DNA from: Gammaproteobacteria bacterium
Lineage (GTDB): Bacteria; Pseudomonadota; Gammaproteobacteria; Pseudomonadales; Porticoccaceae
Reading direction: 5' to 3'
Assembly (NCBI GenBank): GCA_016191205.1
Contig: JACPPB010000004.1
Location: 1-59,667, forward strand
DNA length: 59,667 nt
Shown here piece after piece: positions 9,247 through 16,683 of the stretch; position 1 is the first letter of the stretch, and every line of letters starts with the position of its first letter. Both the position numbers and the translations under genes were made by a program. The notes under the pieces were generated by a model. That model did no database searches. It was not told where the DNA came from and saw only the letters and a list, made by a program, of their open reading frames with translations.

Positions 9247-10185
9247 GTGGTGGTCGAAGCCTATACTGGACGCTTCGCTCCTTCGCCTACCGGCCCCTTG
9301 CATTTCGGCTCGCTGGTAAGCGCCCTGGCCAGTTTTCTCGACGCCCGCGCCCATCAGGGTCGCTGGCTGCTGCGCATTGAGGACATCGACCCGCCCCGCG
9401 AGGTACGCGGGGCCGCGGCCACAATCGCCCGGCAACTCGACGCCCACGGTCTCCACTGGGACGGTGAGATTCTCTACCAGAGCCGGCGCGAAGCACTGTA
9501 TCGCGACGCCCTGCTCCGCCTCGCGGCCTCGGGACGGCTGTTTCTCTGCGATTGCTCCCGGGAGCGGCTGCGGCGCCCGGGCGGACGCTACGACGGCGCC
9601 TGTCGCCATCGCATCCTGGCCGGTTCAGACCCTGGCGACTCCGGGTTTTCGGTCCGTATCCGCACCAGCGACGCGCCTGAAATGATTTTCACTGACTGCC
9701 TCCTGGGCCGGACGGCGAGCATCAACCTGGGTGACGCCGGCGGCGACTTCGTGCTGCGCCGCCGCGACGGCCTCTTTGCCTATCAACTTGCGGTCGCGGT
9801 CGATGATGCGGCGCAGAATGTCACCCATGTGGTGCGCGGCCACGACCTGCTGGAATCCACGCCGCGCCAGATGTTTCTGCTGCGCGAACTGGGAATGCCG
9901 GCGCCGATCTACGGTCATGTCCCGGTGGTCATGGATGCTGGCGGACGCAAACTGAGCAAACAAAACCATGCCCCTGAGCTGGACCCGAGAGGCGCCGCGG
10001 ACAATCTTTATCGTGCACTGACCTGGCTGGGCCAGAATCCACCGCCTGAAGCGGCGAACGCCAGCGTCACCGAGTTGCTCGACTGGGCGCGCCAGCACTG
10101 GTCGCGGCAGGCGGTGTGGCATGGAAGGACGCCAAATATAACCGAATCGACCGTCACGCATCACCAATGCGATAAAAAGGTCTAA
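9247..10185 (+). CDS. gluQ: Glutamyl-Q tRNA(Asp) synthetase
   Basis: A paralogue of glutamyl-tRNA synthetase that glutamylates the queuosine of tRNA(Asp). It has the class I catalytic core: GRFAPSPTGPLHFGSL (HIGH-like), RIEDIDPPR, a zinc-like CDCSRERL ... CRHRIL region, VRGHDLLESTPRQ and KLSKQNH (KMSKS-like). The anticodon-binding domain of GluRS is missing, as expected. The start is uncertain: a GTG at 9247 gives the normal eight or so residues before GRFAP, while an ATG at 9193 overlaps dksA. The last 23 residues after HWSRQAV have no family likeness and their DNA is markedly less GC-rich than the body of the gene. Confidence 0.92.
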   Translation: MVVEAYTGRFAPSPTGPLHFGSLVSALASFLDARAHQGRWLLRIEDIDPPREVRGAAATIARQLDAHGLHWDGEILYQSRREALYRDALLRLAASGRLFLCDCSRERLRRPGGRYDGACRHRILAGSDPGDSGFSVRIRTSDAPEMIFTDCLLGRTASINLGDAGGDFVLRRRDGLFAYQLAVAVDDAAQNVTHVVRGHDLLESTPRQMFLLRELGMPAPIYGHVPVVMDAGGRKLSKQNHAPELDPRGAADNLYRALTWLGQNPPPEAANASVTELLDWARQHWSRQAVWHGRTPNITESTVTHHQCDKKV

Positions 10186-10229
10186 AAACCCCTTTGCCAA
10201 GCGGAATCTTGCCCGGTAGCATGAAGGTC

Positions 10230-10384
10230 GCTCATAACAACAATAAGAGGGCGGCATAATAATAAAAAGACAATAATAATCGACGAGTACTGGTTTGCTG
10301 GTCGGTCAATCAGGGTGGGTTAGCCCGAAGCCGAGGGCAAATGAAATCTCGGGGGAAGCCTTCACGGGCTTCCCCCTTTCATTT
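10230..10384 (+). ncRNA. Candidate CrcZ-like small RNA (Hfq/Crc decoy)
   Basis: This AT-rich stretch in a GC-rich neighbourhood carries three copies of the AAYAAYAA motif recognised by Hfq/Crc: AACAACAA at 10236-10243, AATAATAA at 10258-10265 and AATAATAA at 10272-10279. It ends in a strong hairpin terminator at 10339-10384. No start codon or coding frame with family likeness exists in it. In Pseudomonas, crcZ occupies the gap directly upstream of pcnB, as here, though there cbrA-cbrB come between gluQ and crcZ and are absent from this window. The 5' end is unknown; I could not find a convincing sigma-54 promoter. Alternatives are a decayed 5' leader of a lost gene or a regulatory leader of pcnB. 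Confidence 0.45.
10339..10384 (+). terminator. Hairpin terminator downstream of the CA-motif RNA
   Basis: GGGGGAAGCC (10351-10360) pairs perfectly with GGCTTCCCCC (10367-10376) around a six-base loop, and the flanks AAATGAAA (10339-10346) and TTTCATTT (10377-10384) extend the helix past a four-base bulge. The T-rich 3' flank fits a rho-independent terminator, and the symmetric flanks would let it work in both directions. Confidence 0.8.
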
Positions 10385-10401
10385 ATCCGTCATTTATCCG
10401 T
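10380..10401. repeat. Perfect 11-base tandem duplication
   Basis: CATTTATCCGT occurs twice head to tail (10380-10390 and 10391-10401), overlapping the outer arm of the preceding terminator. It may be a recent slippage duplication or paired protein sites upstream of pcnB. Confidence 0.7.
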
Positions 10402-10626
10402 TTGGCTTATCCATTTTCCGCTGGTCCGTTCAACCGCTGGTCGTCAAACGGCTGCGGCGGCCATCTGCTGCGTGGCGCGATGCGCGCTCCGCGCCTGTCT
10501 GCCTGACAGCTCTCGGCTACCGCCCATCGTGAACCTCGCGGCGCCTTTCAACCAGCATTCCGCCACCGGATGTTCCATAACCGCAAACGATGGGTGGTCC
10601 CGAAAGAAAAAGGCCCGCGGAGGGCT

Positions 10627-10636
10627 GTGCTAGAAT
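10627..10636 (+). promoter_or_regulatory. Possible extended -10 promoter of pcnB
   Basis: TGTGCTAGAAT ends at 10636, giving the -10 hexamer TAGAAT with a TG two bases upstream of it. No good -35 box is present at the usual distance, as is common for extended -10 promoters. It lies about 28 bases before the pcnB ATG. The remaining DNA between the terminator at 10384 and this point (about 240 bases) shows no coding sequence that I can support. Confidence 0.4.
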
Positions 10637-10664
10637 CGCCGCTGCCCAACTGACAGCTTCCGGA

Positions 10665-12026
10665 ATGCTCCAGCGGTTGAAAAGATTGTTCGGCCGAAAA
10701 TCCAGCAGGCCAACCGAGATCCCCCGCAAAGTCCCTGCCAGCCGCCATATCCCCCACTCCGCAATCAGCGGCGGAGCCCGGGAAGTGGTGGCCAGGCTGG
10801 TTGCTGCCGGGCACCAGGCATTCATCGTCGGCGGCTGCATTCGCGACACGCTGCTGGGCCACCCGTCAAAAGACTTTGATGTCGCCACCAGCGCTACCCC
10901 GGAAGAGGTCAAGCAGCTGTTTCGGCGCGCCCGCATTGTCGGCCGCCGCTTCCGCATCGTACATGTCCATGTCGGCCGCGAGCTGGTCGAAGTGACGACC
11001 TTTAGAGCTTCCCATGCAGCCAGCCCCCACGCCACTGCGCCCCCACACTCCAGCGAACAGGCGCGCCGCAGTCAGCGCGGCATGCTGCTGCGGGACAACG
11101 TGTTCGGGTCGCTCGAAGAGGACGCCGAGCGCCGCGACTTCACGATCAACGCGATTTATTACGATCCACAGCGCGACGAATTGCTGGATTTCGTCGGCGG
11201 CCTAGAGGATATCGCCAGCCGCACCCTGCGCATCATCGGCGATCCCGCAACCCGGTTCCGGGAAGATCCGGTGCGGATGCTGCGCGCGGCGCGCTTCATA
11301 GCCAAACTCGATTTCGCGCTGGACCCGGCCACTGCCGCGCCGCTGGCACAGCTCCATGCGCTGCTGCGGGAAATCCCGCCCGCCCGGCTGTTCGACGAAG
11401 TGCTCAAGCTGCTGATGACGGGGCGCGCCCTCGCGACCTATGAGGCCCTGTCCCGTCACCGCCTGTTTCAACACCTGTTTCCGGATACAGCCGCGGCAAT
11501 CCATGCCGACGCGCGCTGGGACGCTTTCGTCCGGCAGGCGCTGATCAACACCGACCTGCGCATCAAGAACGACCAGCGCGTCACGCCGGCGTTTCTGTTC
11601 GCCGCGCTGCTCTGGCCCGCCGTCGCGGTCGCCGAAGCGCGCCACTCGGATGCCGGCCCACAGGAGTCCCTGGCGCCGCTGCAATCCGCCGCCGATGTGC
11701 TGACGCGAGCGCTGCGCCATATTGCGATCCCCCGGCGTTTTTCCGCGCCCGCGCGCGAAATATGGGAATTGCAGCCACGGCTTGAGCGTCGTGGCGGACG
11801 GCGTGCCTGGCAGCTTCTGGAGCATCCCCGGTTTCGCGCCGCCTACGATTTTGTCCTCCTGCGCGAACAAAGCGGCGAAGATCTGGGCGGATTGGGCGAG
11901 TGGTGGACCCGCTTTCAGGCCGCCGGCGAAGATGAACGCGAACAGATGGCCGCCGCCGTGAAAGGTCCGGCACCCCCGCGTCGGCGCCGCAGCCGGCGCC
12001 GCAAACCGGACTCCGGACCCGCGTGA
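10665..12026 (+). CDS. pcnB: Poly(A) polymerase I
   Basis: 453 residues. PcnB adds 3' poly(A) tails that promote mRNA decay. The class II nucleotidyltransferase core is clear: FIVGGCIRDTLLG, PSKDFDVATSATPEEV (catalytic DFD near residues 70-72), then RRDFTINAIYYD and the tail-binding helices (DPVRMLRAARFIAKL). Specific bacterial poly(A)-polymerase features are RARIVGRRFRIVHVHVG and a basic C-terminal tail with PPRRRRSRRRK. The ATG at 10665 is chosen because the protein then begins with the usual short basic segment; the 25 upstream in-frame residues are not conserved. It overlaps folK by four bases (GTGA). Confidence 0.95.
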   Translation: MLQRLKRLFGRKSSRPTEIPRKVPASRHIPHSAISGGAREVVARLVAAGHQAFIVGGCIRDTLLGHPSKDFDVATSATPEEVKQLFRRARIVGRRFRIVHVHVGRELVEVTTFRASHAASPHATAPPHSSEQARRSQRGMLLRDNVFGSLEEDAERRDFTINAIYYDPQRDELLDFVGGLEDIASRTLRIIGDPATRFREDPVRMLRAARFIAKLDFALDPATAAPLAQLHALLREIPPARLFDEVLKLLMTGRALATYEALSRHRLFQHLFPDTAAAIHADARWDAFVRQALINTDLRIKNDQRVTPAFLFAALLWPAVAVAEARHSDAGPQESLAPLQSAADVLTRALRHIAIPRRFSAPAREIWELQPRLERRGGRRAWQLLEHPRFRAAYDFVLLREQSGEDLGGLGEWWTRFQAAGEDEREQMAAAVKGPAPPRRRRSRRRKPDSGPA

Positions 12027-12502
12027 ACGTAACGGCGTACATCGGTCTGGGCAGCAATCTGGACAACCCGCGGCGACAGATCGAATGGGCCCTGGATGCG
12101 TTGGCGCAACTGCCGGGATCCCGACTTGAAGCCGCGGCACCGCTCTACCAAAGCCGGGCACTGGGACCGGGACCACAGCCCGATTACATCAACACGGTCG
12201 CGCGACTGTGCACCACACTGGCACCACTCGACCTGTTGCGGGAACTCCTGGCCCTGGAGACCGCGCGCGGCCGGATTCGCGACCAGCACTGGGGACCGCG
12301 CTCCCTCGACCTCGACATCCTGTTGTATGGCGATCTGGTTCTCGCGGACCAGGATCTGACGCTCCCGCACCCGCGCCTTGCCGAGCGCGCTTTCGTGCTG
12401 CTGCCGCTGCACGACCTGGACCCGGATCTGATCCTGCCCGATGGCACCGCCCTGACGCGGCTGTTGGCGCGCATCGATCGCACGGGTATCGTCCGCCTCT
12501 GA
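12023..12502 (+). CDS. folK: 2-amino-4-hydroxy-6-hydroxymethyldihydropteridine diphosphokinase
   Basis: 159 residues, the standard HPPK size. The enzyme pyrophosphorylates the pterin in folate synthesis. Visible signatures are [12 protein letters not shown] at the start, [19 protein letters not shown] (pterin-binding region) and the HPPK motif [15 protein letters not shown] with the two catalytic Mg-binding aspartates, followed by [16 protein letters not shown]. It begins at GTG inside the pcnB stop, so translation is coupled. Confidence 0.96.
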   Translation: MNVTAYIGLGSNLDNPRRQIEWALDALAQLPGSRLEAAAPLYQSRALGPGPQPDYINTVARLCTTLAPLDLLRELLALETARGRIRDQHWGPRSLDLDILLYGDLVLADQDLTLPHPRLAERAFVLLPLHDLDPDLILPDGTALTRLLARIDRTGIVRL

Positions 12503-12515
12503 GCCGGAGCCCGCC

Positions 12516-12909
12516 GTGGAAATACTCGCCAACGACATCCAGCTGGCCCTTGACCCGGCCGCCCTGCCCCGATTCATCGCGGTCGAGGGGCCCATCGGTG
12601 TCGGCAAGACGACGCTGGCCCGGCGCCTCGCCGAAACGCTGAATTACGACACCCTGCTGGAAGCCGTGGAAGACAATCCCTTCCTGGAGCGGTTCTATGC
12701 CGACCCGCGCGCCAATGCACTCCCTGCACCTCAACGAGGCCTACACCCAGTTCTTTCACTACTACGATGACGCGCCCCTGGTGATCGTCAATACCCGCGA
12801 CATCGATGTGGCCGCCAACGATCTCGACTACCGCCGCCTGGTGGAATTTCTGATCAACGTAAAAAGTGGTCGTCATTACTACAACCCGCAATACAATCCG
12901 CCGTCCTGA
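12516..12909 (+). pseudogene. Deoxynucleoside kinase gene broken by an internal deletion
   Basis: The first part (from 12516) encodes a clear deoxynucleoside/deoxyadenosine kinase N-terminus with the P-loop [18 protein letters not shown] and [18 protein letters not shown]. After about ANALP the frame runs into unrelated sequence and a stop at 12768-12770. The family's C-terminus appears in another frame from about 12727: [36 protein letters not shown] and the terminal GRHYYNP. The middle, including the QLFFLFQR-type helix and the DRS/LID region, is absent. Full-length relatives have about 215 residues, so some 90-100 codons are missing at 12723-12730, with a frameshift. It lies between folK and panB, the normal position of this gene. 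Confidence 0.85.
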
Positions 12910-12924
12910 CACCCGGGCAGACTC

Positions 12925-13716
12925 ATGAAAACCGTCACCATCCACACGCTGAACGACCTCAAGCGCGCCGGCGAGAAATTCCCGGTCATCACGGCTTACG
13001 ACAGCAGCTTCGCCCGCCTCGTCGAGCTCGCCGGTATCGAGGTGGCGCTGGTCGGCGATTCGCTCGGCAATGTGATGCTGGGCTTCGACAGTACCGTCCC
13101 GGTCACCATGGACCACATGCTGCATCACACGGCGGCGGTGCGCCGCGGCAACAGCAAATCCCTGCTGATCGCCGACCTGCCGTTCATGGCCTATGCCACC
13201 CCGGAGCAGACGCTGACCAACTCAGCCCTGCTCATGCAGGCAGGCGCGCAAATGGTCAAGCTGGAAGGCGGCGAGTGGCTGGCCGAATCCGTTGCCATGC
13301 TGAATCAGCGCGGCATCCCGGTGTGCGGCCACCTGGGGCTTACCCCCCAGTCCGTGAACAAGTTCGGCGGCTACCGGGTGCAGGGGCGGGGTCAGGACGA
13401 CGCGGAGCAGATGGTTCGCGACGCGCACCTGCTGGAGGACGCGGGGGCCAGCCTGCTGGTGCTGGAATGCGTCCCGCGCGATCTCGCCGCACGCGTCAGC
13501 CGCGAACTGAAGATGCCGGTGATCGGCATCGGCGCCGGCGCCGATACCGATGCCCAGGTGCTGGTGCTGCAGGACATGCTGGGGATTTCACCGCGCGCGC
13601 CCAAGTTCGCGCGCAACTTCCTCGCCGGCGCCGGCGACATTCTGGGCGCGCTTCAGGCGTATGCGGCGGCGGTGCGCAGCGGCGCGTTCCCGCAGCCGGA
13701 ACATACCTTCACCTGA
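12925..13716 (+). CDS. panB: 3-methyl-2-oxobutanoate hydroxymethyltransferase
   Basis: 263 residues, typical length. PanB makes ketopantoate from 2-oxoisovalerate and methylene-tetrahydrofolate in pantothenate synthesis. The TIM-barrel signatures include VITAYDSSFARLVE, VGDSLGNVMLG (metal Asp), DLPFMAYATPEQ, VKLEGGEW, GHLGLTPQSVNKFGGY, LLVLECVP and PVIGIGAGADTDAQVLV. It follows the broken kinase by 15 bases. panC, which usually follows panB, is not here; a convergent regulator gene starts three bases after the stop. Confidence 0.97.
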   Translation: MKTVTIHTLNDLKRAGEKFPVITAYDSSFARLVELAGIEVALVGDSLGNVMLGFDSTVPVTMDHMLHHTAAVRRGNSKSLLIADLPFMAYATPEQTLTNSALLMQAGAQMVKLEGGEWLAESVAMLNQRGIPVCGHLGLTPQSVNKFGGYRVQGRGQDDAEQMVRDAHLLEDAGASLLVLECVPRDLAARVSRELKMPVIGIGAGADTDAQVLVLQDMLGISPRAPKFARNFLAGAGDILGALQAYAAAVRSGAFPQPEHTFT

Positions 13717-13719
13717 CGT

Positions 13720-14058
13720 TCAAGCGGCGCCGGGAGCCTTGCAAAACAGCCCGTGGAGGGTGGCAATGACGGCGCTGGCCGCCGCATCGCCAAGCCGATA
13801 GTAGATCGTCTGGGACTCACGCCGCGTCGCGACCAGCCCGGCGCGGCGCAGCGTCGCCAGATGCTGGGACAGCGCCGACTGGCTGAGCGGGATACGCGCG
13901 TTCAATTCGCCCACCGACAGCTCGCCTTCATGCAGGGTGCAGAGCACCATCAAGCGGTTGCGATTCCCCATCGCCTTCAGCAAGGCTTCGGCGACTTCCG
14001 CGTGCGCCGCCAGCGCGGTTAAATCGAGCTGCACTGCTTTCCCCCGGGGTCCGGTCAA
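13720..14058 (-). CDS. ArsR-family regulator of the BigR/SqrR persulfide-sensing type
   Basis: 112 residues forming a winged helix-turn-helix. The recognition helix is LSQSALSQHLATLRRAGLV, and the wing is TRRESQTIYYRL. Two cysteines, VLCTLHEGE (about residue 40) and HGLFCKAP (about residue 106), fall where BigR and SqrR carry the pair that forms a polysulfide bridge with reactive sulfur; the metal-site residues of ArsR/SmtB are not evident. Such regulators repress sulfide/persulfide-detoxification genes. It is divergent from two YeeE/YedE genes, whose family occurs in BigR operons, supporting that role. The specific ligand is inferred. Confidence 0.82.
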   Translation of the reverse strand: MTGPRGKAVQLDLTALAAHAEVAEALLKAMGNRNRLMVLCTLHEGELSVGELNARIPLSQSALSQHLATLRRAGLVATRRESQTIYYRLGDAAASAVIATLHGLFCKAPGAA

Positions 14059-14103
14059 CGGGCGCCAATATAGCCGACCTCCCCGGACATGCAGAAGTAA
14101 ATA

Positions 14104-14133
14104 TTGCTAATTTGCATTTCTCTAATGTAATGT
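14104..14133 (+). promoter_or_regulatory. Candidate promoter and operator of the YeeE/YedE genes
   Basis: TTGCTA at 14104-14109 and TAATGT at 14128-14133 are 18 bases apart. The imperfect palindrome TGCTAATTTGCA (14105-14116) covers the -35 region in an unusually AT-rich patch. A regulator bound there would block transcription. It sits between the divergent regulator and transporter genes, as expected for a BigR-type operator, but does not copy a known BigR box exactly. Confidence 0.45.
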
Positions 14134-14237
14134 GACGAACGCCGCACGGACCGGCTCGGGACCACGGACAACGCCCGTCCACCGAACCAAACCGACGCGG
14201 CAAATACCCAGCAACTCTTGTGCTCTGGAGGCATGGC

Positions 14238-14657
14238 ATGCACCCCTTCCTGTTGGCGGCCATCGGCGGCGGCCTGGTCGGCGTCGCCGCCGTCATGATG
14301 ATGGCCCTGAACGGCCGCATCGCCGGCGTCAGCGGCATTCTCGCCGGCATCTTCACCCAGGCCGCGGGCGAGCGTCCGTGGCGACTCCTGTTCGTGCTCG
14401 GCATTGTGCTCGGTGGCGGCCTGCCGCCCCTGCTCAACGCCGACTTCAAAGCGCCCCTGCCCGGCGCCGGGGTGCTGCTCGCGGTGATCGGCGGACTGCT
14501 GGTAGGCTTCGGTACCGGGCTCGGTTCCGGCTGCACCAGCGGCCACGGCATCTGCGGCATCGCGCGTTTTTCCAAACGCTCCCTGCTCGCCACCCTCACC
14601 TTCATGACAGCCGGCGTTATCACTGTCGCCATCCTTCGCCTGACTACGGGGAGCTGA
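14238..14657 (+). CDS. YeeE/YedE family membrane protein, first half-unit
   Basis: 139 residues, about four membrane spans. The diagnostic family motif GSGCTSGHGICG lies near residue 98, in a half-transporter resembling the N-terminal unit of thiosulfate/sulfur carriers of the YeeE family. Together with the next gene it likely forms one carrier for a sulfur compound. The ATG at 14238 is preceded by GGAGG at seven bases. Control by the divergent BigR/SqrR-like repressor is likely. Substrate specificity cannot be read off. Confidence 0.88.
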   Translation: MHPFLLAAIGGGLVGVAAVMMMALNGRIAGVSGILAGIFTQAAGERPWRLLFVLGIVLGGGLPPLLNADFKAPLPGAGVLLAVIGGLLVGFGTGLGSGCTSGHGICGIARFSKRSLLATLTFMTAGVITVAILRLTTGS

Positions 14658-14660
14658 CCC

Positions 14661-15077
14661 ATGGGCAAATTGCTGGCTTCTCTCGCTTCCGGCATCGTGT
14701 TCGGCATCGGCATGGCCGTTTCGGGCATGACCAGCACCGCGCGCGTGCAGGGCTTTCTCGACTTTTTCGGCGCCTGGGATCCGACCCTCGCCTTCGTCAT
14801 GGGCGGCGGTCTGCTGGTCACCACCATCGGCTACCGATTCGTGCTCCGCAAGCCCGCGCCGCTCTTCGCCGGCAGTTTTTCGCTGCCCACCAAGACCGAT
14901 ATCGACAAGCCGCTGCTGATCGGCGCGGCAATCTTCGGTATCGGCTGGGGTCTGGTGGGTTACTGCCCCGGACCCGCACTGGCCGGCCTGACCTACGGCT
15001 ATGCGCCGACGCTGGCCTTCATTCCTGCGATGATCGTGGGCCTGCTGCTGGCGCACAAAATCACCGCGAAAACCTGA
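14661..15077 (+). CDS. YeeE/YedE family membrane protein, second half-unit
   Basis: 138 residues with about four spans. GIGMAVSGMTSTARVQGFLD near the start and GIGWGLVGYCPGPALAGL near residue 110 are the hallmarks of the YedE second unit (DUF6691 type), where the Cys in GYCPGP is thought to handle sulfur. It starts three bases after the first half-unit's stop, consistent with an obligate pair. This matches PmpA/PmpB pairs found next to BigR regulators. Confidence 0.88.
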   Translation: MGKLLASLASGIVFGIGMAVSGMTSTARVQGFLDFFGAWDPTLAFVMGGGLLVTTIGYRFVLRKPAPLFAGSFSLPTKTDIDKPLLIGAAIFGIGWGLVGYCPGPALAGLTYGYAPTLAFIPAMIVGLLLAHKITAKT

Positions 15078-15181
15078 GCGGATCGCACCGACACCCGCAA
15101 CCTGCGCGCATCGGGATGCCGCCTTGGCCAATCCCGGTGCGGCACGCTATGCTGCGCCGGAACCCGCACCACAGCACCCCC

Positions 15182-15583
15182 GTGACCACGACCGACGCTT
15201 CCGCGCAGCACGAACGCACCGCTGCGGTGCGCACCGCCTACGAACGCTATCTGCGCGCCTTTCTCGACGGCGATCTGGCCGCGGTCGAAGCCCTGGTGCG
15301 GTTTCCTTTGGCCTATATCGGCGCGGGCGAAACCCGCCTGCTCGACCGTTTTCCGGTCTCGCCGCAAGCGCTGCGGGAACGCAAGCAGTGGCACACCACG
15401 GTCAACGCCGATTACGAAGTCTCTCTGGTCGCGCCCGACAAGGCGCATGTGATCCTGCGCAGCGCGGAGCGGGTGCGCGCGGACGGCTCGCTGATCGAGA
15501 CCGTCGCCGCCTTTTACGCCTTTACCCGCACCGCCGAGGGCTGGAAACTGTTCGCCCTGTCCGACATCGTCATTCCCGCCTGA
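15182..15583 (+). CDS. DUF6841/SnoaL-like small protein
   Basis: 133 residues of NTF2-like cone fold: helix AVRTAYERYLRAFLDGDLA, then VRFPLAYIGAGE, KQWHTTVNADYEVSL and a final AFYAFTRTAEGWKLFALSDI ending IVIPA. The family is widespread and uncharacterised. Two in-frame starts exist, ATG at 15149 and GTG at 15182, neither with a good ribosome site. The GTG places the first helix at the usual distance from the N-terminus. It follows the sulfur carrier by about 100 bases; cotranscription is possible, but no functional link is evident. Confidence 0.7.
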   Translation: MTTTDASAQHERTAAVRTAYERYLRAFLDGDLAAVEALVRFPLAYIGAGETRLLDRFPVSPQALRERKQWHTTVNADYEVSLVAPDKAHVILRSAERVRADGSLIETVAAFYAFTRTAEGWKLFALSDIVIPA

Positions 15584-15734
15584 AGCCGACGCTTGCCTCC
15601 CGCTCCGCGGGGCCGGCCACAACATTTCCTTCCGCTGGCGGCCGCCTTGGTTTATAAACGTCGCGGAACCATACCGTGGGCGACGTGCGCGGCCGCTCAT
15701 CGACAACTAAAACAGCAGCCATCAGGGGACCACC

Positions 15735-16667
15735 ATGATCACCGCAAAAGACATGTATTTTCATACGCCGACCTCCGACGACAAGTATTGGGCGGAGACC
15801 AACTACTTCGGCTTTTACGTTCCCGAGGAGCCGCTGCACGTCAACGTCTATGTGCTCACCCGGCAGAACCTGGGCGCGGTGCTGTCCAGCATCACCATCA
15901 CCGACGGCTTTTCCAACACGCCGCATCTGGTGCGCTACACCAACAACCAGGTGCACCTGCCGTTCCCGAAAACCAACTTCGACGATTACAAGCTCGGCAA
16001 CGGCCTGGCGGTCAAATGCACCAAGCCGGTGATGGATTACGATATCCGTTTCGACGACGGCAAGCGGCTGTCCTTCGACGTGACCTACAAGGCGCTGATG
16101 GAGCCCTACGACATCCATGATCCCGCCATGGATCCGCTCGCCCAGGTCAGCCACGGTGGCGACACCGTGTCCGATACCGCCTATGCCGGGCACTGGGACC
16201 AGACCGGCCGCGTGACCGGCAAGATGACCCTGGATGGCAAACAGTTCCCGATCGACTGTGTGTCCAGCATGGATCACAGCTGGGGCCTGCGCCACGAAGA
16301 CCAGTTCGCCAACTTCTGCTGGCTCAACGCCAATTTCGACAACGACACCAGCATTCACTGCATCTGGGTGATCAACCCCGACGACAAGAACGATTACGCC
16401 GCCATCGTCCACGGCTATGTCCGCGAGGGCAATCAGGTTTACGGTCTCACCAAAGGCAAGGGCCGGGTGCTGCGCAACGGTCTGCTGCACCAGTTCATGG
16501 ACCTCCAGGTGGAAGACAAGCGCGGCCGCAGCCATCGCTTCACCGGCACCGCGTTCACCTCCAACCCCTGGTCGCCCTGGCCCTATTTGTTCGCCACCCA
16601 CACTTTCATGCGCTGGGAGCTCGGCGGCGTGATCGGCTGGGGCGAAATCCAGGAAGTCGCCATGTAG
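15735..16667 (+). CDS. DUF7064/CrtC-like lipocalin-fold protein
   Basis: 310 residues without signal peptide. The sequence resembles the two-domain beta-barrel proteins (hydroxyneurosporene-synthase/Diels-Alderase-like, DUF7064-type). Features are an N-terminal stretch with YWAETNYFGFYVPEEPLHVN, a central DHSWGLRHEDQFANFCWLNA (the typical D-x-S-W-G-x-R motif) and a C-terminal half rich in beta-strands. Members often sit next to aminoglycoside-phosphotransferase-like kinases, as here: the kinase gene begins 16 bases later. The start has AGGGGA eight bases upstream. Reaction unknown; a role in modifying a hydrophobic substrate is inference. Confidence 0.65.
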   Translation: MITAKDMYFHTPTSDDKYWAETNYFGFYVPEEPLHVNVYVLTRQNLGAVLSSITITDGFSNTPHLVRYTNNQVHLPFPKTNFDDYKLGNGLAVKCTKPVMDYDIRFDDGKRLSFDVTYKALMEPYDIHDPAMDPLAQVSHGGDTVSDTAYAGHWDQTGRVTGKMTLDGKQFPIDCVSSMDHSWGLRHEDQFANFCWLNANFDNDTSIHCIWVINPDDKNDYAAIVHGYVREGNQVYGLTKGKGRVLRNGLLHQFMDLQVEDKRGRSHRFTGTAFTSNPWSPWPYLFATHTFMRWELGGVIGWGEIQEVAM

Positions 16668-16683
16668 GCCGTCGGCAACCACC

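Noticed and set aside
10117..10230. Possible sigma-54 promoter for the CA-motif RNA
   Set aside because: TGGCAT at about 10118 has a GC pair 11 instead of 10 bases downstream and lacks TTGC; no other GG-N10-GC match with good flanks occurs.
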